From Phycisphaerales bacterium (GTDB taxonomy: Bacteria > Planctomycetota > Phycisphaerae > Phycisphaerales > UBA1924): 64,000 nucleotides of DNA. Position numbers and translations under genes: made by a program. The notes under the pieces are model-generated. The model was not told the DNA's origin. It searched no databases and saw only the letters and a list, made by a program, of their open reading frames with translations. Where the stretch lies: assembly GCA_040217175.1 (NCBI GenBank), contig JAVJNT010000002.1:1310001-1374000 (forward strand), given 5' to 3'. Shown piece by piece: positions 56,956 to 64,000 of this stretch (positions within the stretch are counted from its first letter, which is position 1; the number at the start of each line of letters is the position of its first letter).

Positions 56956-58791
56956 ATGAAGACTCGATCCAAGACCGCAATGGCGGCCGCTGCGCTCGGT
57001 GTCGCCGGCGTCGCCGCGAGCGTCCATGCTCAGTGCACCGTCTACCGCCTGGGCATGCCCGACTTCGACCAGCGACGCAGCGCGCTGCCCAATGACGGCC
57101 GCATGTACTGCTTTCCAACGGCAACGGCCAACGCACTGGCATACATCACGAACCACGGCCATCCCGGATTGCTCGACGGCCCACGGAATTGGCAGAGCCA
57201 GACGCACTACGACGACGTCAGCGCGGTGCTGGCGATCCTCGGCGTGACGATGTTCACCGATCCGGACGATGGCACCACGATATCGAACTGGCGGTCTGGG
57301 ACGCTGGCTGCCCTGAGCGGCCAGGGTGGCTTCCTCGCTATGAGCTACACCACCGGCGGCTTCGCGGGCCTCAGCCCGATCCAGATGGCCGACCACATGC
57401 GTATCGGCGGAATCATCCTGCCGGTCATCGGCTGGTACGAGAACGCGGGTTCTGGCTTCTGGTTCCGAGACGGCGGGCACATGGTCACTATGTGGGCGGC
57501 TTTCGGAACCTGCGGCGACCCGCGCGACATGGTGCTGGGCTTCCGCGACCCGAGCAGCAGCGACTCGCTGTCCCAGCAGAGCACGTTTGCCACGACCTTC
57601 AGCCAGTTCAGCCGCTCGGCGGCATGGCGCTTCAAGCGTGGCGACGAAGGCATCTTCTTTCCTCGCGAGATGTACAAGATCGACGCGTACGGCTCGAACG
57701 ACGGCTTTCTGGACGGCATGGCCGTGGTCCTTCCGGCGCACGGGCTGACGACCGACCCAGTCACGCAGGACATCGACCTCAGCATCCCGCAGGGCACGAC
57801 CGACGAGCCCGGGCCCAAGCGCTTCCGCACGCGGCCGTGGCCAGGCGGCGACCGGCTGATCGCCATGGCCCAGGGCGTGCTGCCTACCGAGGGCTTCGTG
57901 CTCTCGCAGCCCGACCGCGGGTTTGCGACGCTGTCGAAGGTGCACTTCCTCGACGGCGACGTCGAGGCCGTCGACTCGTTCCCCTCGGCCATCGACCTGG
58001 TCGTCGGCCGCGACGGCAGCGCGTACGTCGCAACCGATTCGAGCATCCGCCGCTACGAGTTGACCGACGATGGCGCGATCGCGCTGACCGACTCGGTCGA
58101 CCTGCCCGCCACGCCCGACTCGATGTTCTACAACGATGGCACCGACGAGCTGCTGGTCCTGAGCGTCGCCGACCGCCGCTTGTTCCTGCTGGATAAGGAC
58201 CTGATCATCCTTCGCAACGACCAGGTGCCGACCGGCGCGCCCCTGATGGGCGACGGCTCGGTCACCGTCAACCCCATCGACGGCAGCGAGTGGCTCGCCT
58301 CTACCGGCTCGACCACGCTGACCAGACTGACGCGCGACGGCGCGGGTCGTCCGTCCATCGACGGCCAGCCCACGCTGCCCGGCGTCGACAGCCCGACGGC
58401 CGTGCAATTCGACGACTTCGGTTTCCTGCACGTGGTCGACGACGGCGTCATCCGAGCATTCGAGCCCGGAGCGCGCGGCGCGTGGGTGGCCGCTGATACG
58501 CCGCTCGATGGTGAGCCAAGCGGCCCCGTCTTCCGCATTGGCCGAGGCCGAACCAACCACACGCCCGAGCTCGACGACATCAACCTCCTGCCACTGGCGC
58601 CTGCGGTAGGCGAGGAGGATTGCCGGGCCGATCTTGATCTGGATGGCGAGCTGACGATCTTCGACTTCCTGGAGTTCCAGAACCTGTTCTCCAGCGGCAG
58701 CACGTGGGCCGACTTCGACTACGACGGCGAGCTCACGATCTTCGACTTCCTGGCGTTCCAGAACGACTTCGCCGCCGGGTGCGGGTCGTGA
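56956..58791 (+). CDS. Exported papain-like (C39-type) protein with C-terminal GC-type dockerin, copy 1
   Basis: 611 aa from ATG 56956, GGAGGGG upstream. Signal peptide to about 26 (SVHAQC). N-terminal domain resembles C39-like peptidases: DFDQRRSALPNDG before Cys52 (MYCFPTATANAL), His175 in DGGHMVTMWA, and Asp198 in GFRDPS, a possible Cys-His-Asp triad. Residues about 300-540 are beta-rich repeats (propeller-like, DLVVGRDGSAYVATDSSI). C-terminal dockerin with CRADLDLDGEL and FAAGCGS. Cys protease activity is predicted, not shown. Confidence 0.78.
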   Translation: MKTRSKTAMAAAALGVAGVAASVHAQCTVYRLGMPDFDQRRSALPNDGRMYCFPTATANALAYITNHGHPGLLDGPRNWQSQTHYDDVSAVLAILGVTMFTDPDDGTTISNWRSGTLAALSGQGGFLAMSYTTGGFAGLSPIQMADHMRIGGIILPVIGWYENAGSGFWFRDGGHMVTMWAAFGTCGDPRDMVLGFRDPSSSDSLSQQSTFATTFSQFSRSAAWRFKRGDEGIFFPREMYKIDAYGSNDGFLDGMAVVLPAHGLTTDPVTQDIDLSIPQGTTDEPGPKRFRTRPWPGGDRLIAMAQGVLPTEGFVLSQPDRGFATLSKVHFLDGDVEAVDSFPSAIDLVVGRDGSAYVATDSSIRRYELTDDGAIALTDSVDLPATPDSMFYNDGTDELLVLSVADRRLFLLDKDLIILRNDQVPTGAPLMGDGSVTVNPIDGSEWLASTGSTTLTRLTRDGAGRPSIDGQPTLPGVDSPTAVQFDDFGFLHVVDDGVIRAFEPGARGAWVAADTPLDGEPSGPVFRIGRGRTNHTPELDDINLLPLAPAVGEEDCRADLDLDGELTIFDFLEFQNLFSSGSTWADFDYDGELTIFDFLAFQNDFAAGCGS

Positions 58792-58928
58792 GCTCGAAAC
58801 CTGGCTCGCCGCGTGTGGACCCGAGCGTTTGAAGAAATCTTGCGGCTCCGCGTGAGCAGGCGGCGGGCTCTACGTTGTACTACCCAGATGCGTCGCGATG
58901 CCGCGACCAACGAAGGGGATTCACCATT

Positions 58929-60770
58929 ATGCTGAACCGATCCATGACCGTCGTGGCCGCCGTCCTCGGTGCGGCCGGACTTTCGAGCAGCGTGCATGCG
59001 CAGTGCAGCGTCTATCGCCTTGGCATGCCCGACTTCGACCAGCGACGCAGCGTGCTGCCCAACGACGGAAGTGCGTATTGCGTGCCGACGGCCACGGCCA
59101 ACGCGCTGGCATACATCAGCAACCACGGCCAGCCCGCCGTGTTCGGCGGGCCGCGAGACTGGCAGAGCCAGAGCCAGTACGACTACGTCAACACCCAGCT
59201 CACGACCATGGGCCTCTTCATGGGCACCGACCCCGAAGACGGCACGGGAGTCCGAGGCTGGCGGCTGACGACAGAGGCCTATGCGCGCAACGGCGATGGG
59301 CTGCTCGTGGGCAGCTACCAGGCCTTCGGCGAGATCGGCGTCAACCCGTTGCAGATGGCCAACCACATGCGCTTGGGCACGCTGGTGATGCCCATCATCG
59401 GGTGGTACGACGAGCTCGATGTCAATCGCTATGAGCGCGACGGCGGGCACGTGGTCACCATGTGGGGCGGCTCGAACCTGTGTGATGGTCCCGACGACAT
59501 GCGGATGCTCTTCCGCGATCCCGGGAACGACCGGTGGCTGTTCGACCAGAGCGACTTCGCTACGACGTTCACGATGTTCGAGTACGAGTCCAACTGGCGG
59601 TTCAAGTACGATAGCGAGAGCCAGTACTTCTCGAGGCCGATCTATCAGCTGACCTCGACCACTCGTGGCTTCCTCGACGGGTTCTTGTACATCATGCCGG
59701 CGTTCGGCCTGATGACCGACCCCATCACCCAGGACGTCGACGCACGCGTGCCCCTCCCCTTCACGGACGAGCCCGGCCGACGCGTGTTCGACGCCGATCC
59801 GACGCCCGCGTTCACCACCGTCATCGCGATGGACCAGGGCCTCACGCCCATCGAGGCGTTCGTGCTCACGCGCTCGGAGCGCACGGGCGCCGGCACGCTC
59901 CACACGCTCGACGTGATCAGCGGCCAGATGACCGCCGTCGGCCCCGTGGCGTCGCCGCGTGGCGTCGCCAGCAGCCTCGACGGTTCGGTGTTCGTCGCGG
60001 GCGCGAGCGACCTGGTGCGATACACGCCCCAGCTCGGCGGCGGGCTGTTGCCGACGGGCAACCTTGCCCTGCCCTTCCCCGTCGACGCCATGACCTACGA
60101 CGACGAGACCCGAGAACTGTACTTTCTGTCGCGAGCCCGCCGTCGCCTGATGCGGGTCAGTGAGGGCCTGGTGTTGCTTGAGAGCTCGGCGATCCCCTCC
60201 GAGGTCGAGCTCTCGCCCCATGCCTCGATCGCGATCAACTCGGAGCCTGATGGTGGCGCCAGCAAGGTCACGATCCTCGTGTCCGATACCGGCGGCGTCT
60301 CAGAGTTGACGCGTGACGTCACCGGGCGACTCATCGTGGCTTCGAGTTCCAAGCTCCCGGGCGTGACCGATCCGCATTCCCTGCAACTCGGAGACGATGG
60401 CGTGCTCTACGCGGTCGACGACAGCATCGTTCACGCGTTCGAGCGCGACAGCATGGGCGACTGGCAGGCGGTCGACCGGCCGCTGGCCGGCGAACGCACC
60501 GGTCCGGTATTCCGCGTTGGCCGCGGCCGCTCGAACTTCAACCCCGCGACGATGGACGACGTCAATCGTTTGCCGCCAGACGACGACGGCGGCAAGCCAG
60601 ACTGCCGGGCCGATCTTGATCTGGATGGCGAGCTGACGATCTTCGATTTCCTGGAGTTCCAGAACCTGTTCGCCAGCGGCAGCACGTGGGCCGACTTCGA
60701 CTGCGACGGCGAGCTCACGATCTTCGACTTCCTGGCGTTCCAGAACGCATTCGATGCCGGCTGCCCGTAG
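58929..60770 (+). CDS. Exported papain-like (C39-type) protein with C-terminal GC-type dockerin, copy 2
   Basis: 613 aa from ATG 58929 (AAGGGG upstream); a longer TTG frame to 58875 is unlikely. Same build as the preceding gene: signal peptide ending VHAQC, DFDQRRSVLPNDG, Cys51 in AYCVPTATANAL, His174 in DGGHVVTMWG, FRDPG, beta-rich middle, dockerin ending FDAGCP. The two are tandem paralogues separated by 137 bp, with diverged middles. Confidence 0.78.
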   Translation: MLNRSMTVVAAVLGAAGLSSSVHAQCSVYRLGMPDFDQRRSVLPNDGSAYCVPTATANALAYISNHGQPAVFGGPRDWQSQSQYDYVNTQLTTMGLFMGTDPEDGTGVRGWRLTTEAYARNGDGLLVGSYQAFGEIGVNPLQMANHMRLGTLVMPIIGWYDELDVNRYERDGGHVVTMWGGSNLCDGPDDMRMLFRDPGNDRWLFDQSDFATTFTMFEYESNWRFKYDSESQYFSRPIYQLTSTTRGFLDGFLYIMPAFGLMTDPITQDVDARVPLPFTDEPGRRVFDADPTPAFTTVIAMDQGLTPIEAFVLTRSERTGAGTLHTLDVISGQMTAVGPVASPRGVASSLDGSVFVAGASDLVRYTPQLGGGLLPTGNLALPFPVDAMTYDDETRELYFLSRARRRLMRVSEGLVLLESSAIPSEVELSPHASIAINSEPDGGASKVTILVSDTGGVSELTRDVTGRLIVASSSKLPGVTDPHSLQLGDDGVLYAVDDSIVHAFERDSMGDWQAVDRPLAGERTGPVFRVGRGRSNFNPATMDDVNRLPPDDDGGKPDCRADLDLDGELTIFDFLEFQNLFASGSTWADFDCDGELTIFDFLAFQNAFDAGCP

Positions 60771-60883
60771 CACGGCTCTCGGCTCCAGGCACGGCAAGGA
60801 ACGCGGAACAGTCCTCGTCGACGCGTGGATGTTGCGCTAAGTCTTTGCAAGCCATCACACGAGCCCGCACTCAACATATCTGA

Positions 60884-60921
60884 ACAAATCGCCCGCACTG
60901 GTTTCCGGCGGGCTGATTTGT
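60884..60921 (+). terminator. Hairpin after the second papain-like gene
   Basis: ACAAATCGCCCGC (60884-60896) pairs with GCGGGC and GATTTGT (60908-60913 and 60915-60921, one bulged T). Very stable but with no following T-run; it may terminate the gene or be a structured leader. The rest of 60771-61094 shows no gene. Confidence 0.55.
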
Positions 60922-61094
60922 GTGCGCTGCATGAAGAGCAACATCACAATCCCGAAGCCGCACTTCTTGCGCATCTTGGCCTGGTCTTGCGAACCCCCGC
61001 GCAGCCGGGACCATTGTGGCACAAGCCGTTCCTCGTCCACCGGTGGGCGGGTGGATCGCTTCTTCAAGTCACGCACATTCGGGGGACGACGCCC

Positions 61095-62138
61095 ATGGAT
61101 CGGACGAATCGACGCACCCGACGAGCCCGGGCGGGCTCGGATCGCAAGGCCGGTTTCACCCTCATCGAACTGCTCGTGGTCATCGCCATCATCGCGCTGC
61201 TCATCGGCATTCTGCTCCCGAGCCTCGGCAAGGCGCGTGCGGCTGCCCAGCAGATCAAGGCCGCCGCCCAGTTGAGGGGCGTTGGACAGGGCGTGGTCAC
61301 CTACACGGTCGACAACAGGACGTACCCGCCCGCGTACGTCTACGGCAACGACCGCGACGGCGAGGACTGGGACGTCGAAGACCAACTCGATACCAATCCC
61401 GTGCCTGCCAATGGCTACATCCACTGGTCGTGGGCCCTCTTCGAGAGCGGCAACCTGCCGCAGGACGCCTTCGCGTCGCCCGCGGCGCTCAACGGCGGCG
61501 CACCGGCGACGAATCCGGGTCGTCGTTACGACGACTGGGAGCCCGAGCAGCGCAACGACCTCGGCGGAACGCGAGACTCCCTCCCGCCCGAGCCAGAGGA
61601 TCGCCAACTGAAGCGGATGGCCTTTGCCGGAAACTCGGCGATCTTCCCGCGGAACAAGTTCTCGACGGCGACGCCCCGCCGCAACCGCCTGGTAAATCCC
61701 GATTGGATCAATAGCACCAGTGCCACGATCCTGGCGACCGAGTTCCAGGAAGGCGCGAACTGGAACAGCCTCTACGGCAGCACGCCGGGTGTCATCAAGA
61801 GCCACCGGCCGATCACGCCGTTCCTCGGGCTCAGCGCGGGGCAGGACGTCTACCGCGAAGCTCCGGGGAGCTCGAGGTCCGAGGCCCGGTTCACGTATCC
61901 CGATCCGGAGCGCGACATCATCGACGACGACGAGGCCGAGCGCACGCCGGGCCTCATCGAAGATCCGCGAACGAACCTCAACGCCGTGAGCCGCAAGCAC
62001 GGCGGCAAGGCCAACTTCGTGTTCGCCGACGGGCACGTCGACCTCTTGGACGTTCGTGAGACGATCCGCAAGCGATTGTGGGGCGACCAGTTCTACAGCC
62101 TGACGGGCAAGAACATCGACGTCCGTCTCGAAGACTGA
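61095..62138 (+). CDS. Prepilin-type protein with H-x9-DG C-terminal motif
   Basis: 347 aa from ATG 61095; the open extension upstream is not coding. Leader and helix [20 protein letters not shown] are a strong type III signal with Glu5, followed by [20 protein letters not shown]. The C-terminus has [12 protein letters not shown], the H-x9-DG motif typical of the very expanded planctomycete prepilin-like family (DUF1559-type). Located away from the pilus operon. Confidence 0.88.
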   Translation: MDRTNRRTRRARAGSDRKAGFTLIELLVVIAIIALLIGILLPSLGKARAAAQQIKAAAQLRGVGQGVVTYTVDNRTYPPAYVYGNDRDGEDWDVEDQLDTNPVPANGYIHWSWALFESGNLPQDAFASPAALNGGAPATNPGRRYDDWEPEQRNDLGGTRDSLPPEPEDRQLKRMAFAGNSAIFPRNKFSTATPRRNRLVNPDWINSTSATILATEFQEGANWNSLYGSTPGVIKSHRPITPFLGLSAGQDVYREAPGSSRSEARFTYPDPERDIIDDDEAERTPGLIEDPRTNLNAVSRKHGGKANFVFADGHVDLLDVRETIRKRLWGDQFYSLTGKNIDVRLED

Positions 62139-62148
62139 TCACTTGCCA

Positions 62149-62170
62149 CGGCCGCGGGAAACCGCGGCCG
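62149..62170 (+). terminator. GC-rich hairpin with GAAA tetraloop after the prepilin-like gene
   Basis: CGGCCGCGG (62149-62157) pairs with CCGCGGCCG (62162-62170) with loop GAAA, 10 nt after the stop. No T-run follows, so termination is uncertain. The bases up to 62325 show no gene. Confidence 0.5.
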
Positions 62171-62325
62171 CGTGCGTTGCTGACCCATGTTCAAGCACTG
62201 CCCGTGGAATGCGGGCGCTGGGGGCACGGTCCGGCCGCCAGCGAGGGAGGAGCCGCGCGGCCGAAGCCGTCGCGGAAGGACCACCGAGCAAGAGGCTTCC
62301 TGTTCATCCTTCGGAGAGAAGTTCC

Positions 62326-64000
62326 ATGAAGAAGAGCACCAGGATTTCGACCCTGCTGGCCGCCTGCGGCCTGGCCGGCGCTGCGGCTACCGCCAGCGCG
62401 CAGAGCATCAACATCACCGAGATCATGTACAACCCGGCGTTCGATCCTGACAACGCCTGGGAGTTCTTCGAGGTCGTCAACACGGGCGACACCGACATCG
62501 ACGTCAGCGGCTGGGTCTTCGACGACGAGGGCGGCGCCCCCGTCACCGCCGCCAACATCGCCAGCGGCACCATCCCCGCCGGCGGCACGGCCGTGTTCTA
62601 CGACGGCTCGAGCCTGAGCCTCTCGCAGGTCGAGGCGACCTGGGGCAGCGGCATCAACTTCATCGCCGTCGATAACTGGCAGGCCCTGAACAACGGCGGC
62701 GACACGTTCGGCCTGTGGGACAGCATCACCAGCCACGCCGGCCGCGACTTCGGCGCCGCCGTCATCGCGGTGACCTACGACGACGGCGGCGCCTGGCCCG
62801 CCGACGACGGCGTTGCCTCGATCGCGCTGACCAACCCGTTCCTTGACGCCAACGACGGCGCCAACTGGGCCCTGAGCACCGAAGGCGTCGACGGGGGCTA
62901 CGTCAGCAACCCGGCCGGCACCACGTCGGTCACCAGCGTTGGGAGTCCCGGCACCACCCCGGCCGACGTGGCCATCCAGGGCCCCTACCTGGTGAACATC
63001 TCGGGCGCCACGCTCTTCGAGAGCTTCTTCCAGGCGCCCTCTTCGACCAACGACTTCCTCGATCCCGACCTCGACGGCTTCGCCCGTCGCATCGGTCCGG
63101 GCATCGACCAGCTCGCACCCGGTGGCCAGCGTGGCTCGGGTGGCTATGACGACGACGCGCACTGGATCGTCACCTACCGCTCGACGGGTTCGGGCAACGG
63201 CCTTGCCGAGTTCGTGCTGACCAACGACCCCGACGGTCCGCTGGCCCCGATCCTCTTCGACACCACGCGCGACGACGATGACCCCCGCGTGGGCTTGTTC
63301 TCCGGCAACGCCGAGAACGCCTACGCCAATCGCGAGAAGTGGGTCGACCTGGCCGTCGGCACGGTGCCGGGCGTCTACAACGCCGGCAACCCCGGCGGTT
63401 CGCCGTTCCGGTCGGCCACCGACGGGAGCTACCTGGTCTCGCCGTTCACCTTCCCGAGCACCAGCTCGTTGGGCGGCTTCCGCATCGACCTGGCCGTCCT
63501 CGACGTGCCCAGCTCGTGGTTCGCCACGCAGGCCGGAACTGGCGCCCTCGACGCCAAGCCCGGTTCGGCCGGCTACGGCAACGCGCAGATCTTCGCGACC
63601 GACAAGACCGGCGCGCCCATCAGCCAGAGCAACAACCTCAAGAGCCTGGGCGGCCTGCGTCCGTTCGACCCGGCCAACCCGCCGGCCGCGACCGATACCG
63701 ACGTCGTGTTCGACACGCAGATCGCCTTCGTGCCCATCGCCCCGATCGTCAACTACGGCGTTGGCAAGCAGGAGATCCGCCAGAGCGACCTGCGCTACGG
63801 CAACGCCACCGGCCGCCTGAGCAACGGCGAGAACCTCGTGTTCGTCACCCGCGACTCGGGCTCGGGCACGCGGAACGGGTTCCAGAACTCGATCGGCCTC
63901 GATCCCTCGTGGGGCCGCGGCGAGAACATCGGAACCAAGAACAACGACGCCGCGTTCAACCTGATCGGTCCCGACTACCTGCCCAGCAACAAGGGCGGCT
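62326..64000 (+). CDS. Exported lamin-tail domain protein fused to a PstS-like phosphate-binding domain, 3' truncated
   Basis: At least 558 aa, open to the window end. ATG 62326 after GGAGAGAAG. Signal peptide (LLAACGLAGAAATASAQ). Residues about 27-150 look like a lamin tail domain (ITEIMYNPAFD, WEFFEVVNTGD, DVSGWVFDDEGG). From about 220 the sequence follows the planctomycete PstS-like pattern: ISGATLFESFFQAPSSTNDF, later FVTRDSGSGTRNGFQNS, where SGSGTR is the phosphate-binding-type loop. A lipoprotein or secreted phosphate binder is possible. The stop is outside the window, so the length is unknown. Confidence 0.8.
   Translation, partial: MKKSTRISTLLAACGLAGAAATASAQSINITEIMYNPAFDPDNAWEFFEVVNTGDTDIDVSGWVFDDEGGAPVTAANIASGTIPAGGTAVFYDGSSLSLSQVEATWGSGINFIAVDNWQALNNGGDTFGLWDSITSHAGRDFGAAVIAVTYDDGGAWPADDGVASIALTNPFLDANDGANWALSTEGVDGGYVSNPAGTTSVTSVGSPGTTPADVAIQGPYLVNISGATLFESFFQAPSSTNDFLDPDLDGFARRIGPGIDQLAPGGQRGSGGYDDDAHWIVTYRSTGSGNGLAEFVLTNDPDGPLAPILFDTTRDDDDPRVGLFSGNAENAYANREKWVDLAVGTVPGVYNAGNPGGSPFRSATDGSYLVSPFTFPSTSSLGGFRIDLAVLDVPSSWFATQAGTGALDAKPGSAGYGNAQIFATDKTGAPISQSNNLKSLGGLRPFDPANPPAATDTDVVFDTQIAFVPIAPIVNYGVGKQEIRQSDLRYGNATGRLSNGENLVFVTRDSGSGTRNGFQNSIGLDPSWGRGENIGTKNNDAAFNLIGPDYLPSNKGG

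Overview
The window is about 64 kb of GC-rich DNA from a bacterium that looks like a marine member of Planctomycetota, class Phycisphaerae. Four things point there: secreted proteins carrying a paired EF-hand (GC-type dockerin) module that opens with CRAD and closes with GC; a prepilin-like protein with an H-x9-DG C-terminus; a PEP-CTERM protein; and a lamin-tail/PstS-like protein of planctomycete type. The taxonomic call is inference from gene content, since no rRNA gene is present.

Layout. 1-7.6 kb: end of a PEP-CTERM protein, then two large secreted proteases (S8 subtilisin and M36-like metalloprotease) that share C-terminal modules. 7.7-11.2 kb: tRNA-Pro(GGG), a cytochrome P450, an SPW-type membrane protein and an SRPBCC/ArsR pair with an inverted-repeat operator over its start codon. 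11.5-23.3 kb, minus strand: a seven-gene run. Its first four genes are spaced 3 nt apart: a 1026-aa TPR protein, ExbB/TolQ, ExbD/TolR, and a 927-aa protein that joins a TolB-like propeller to a TonB/TolA-like membrane helix. They are followed by a coiled-coil exported protein, a ThDP-dependent decarboxylase/acetolactate synthase and an aldehyde dehydrogenase interrupted by an in-frame TGA near its C-terminus. 23.6-29.8 kb, minus: a PGPGW membrane protein, three dockerin proteins (two are tandem 724-aa alpha/beta hydrolases) and tRNA-Ser(TGA).

29.9-31.9 kb, plus: a receiver protein overlapping an HD-GYP protein. 31.9-43.3 kb, minus: a type IV pilus/type II secretion-like operon, led by a histidine kinase and a STAS protein, then PilB, PilC, PilM, PilN, PilO and PilP-like proteins and five pilin-like or PilX-like proteins. 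No secretin or prepilin peptidase is in the window. An isolated nuoA follows. 44.1-50.2 kb, plus: a chaperone block groEL1-groES-groEL2-dnaJ-grpE, interrupted by a GxxExxY cassette bounded by 17-bp inverted repeats. 50.2-55.3 kb: FmdB-type zinc ribbon, acpS, an SseB-like protein, glnS and a glycosyltransferase-methyltransferase fusion. 55.4-64 kb: a dockerin protein, a tandem pair of papain-like dockerin proteins, a prepilin-like protein and a truncated lamin-tail/phosphate-binding-like protein.

Taken together this is a mostly chromosomal housekeeping and cell-envelope region, rich in exported proteins. No insertion sequence, prophage or CRISPR array was seen. The most unusual elements are the rearranged Tol/TonB-like operon, the GxxExxY inverted-repeat cassette, the family of dockerin-tagged exoproteins without a visible cohesin, and the aldehyde dehydrogenase with the internal TGA.
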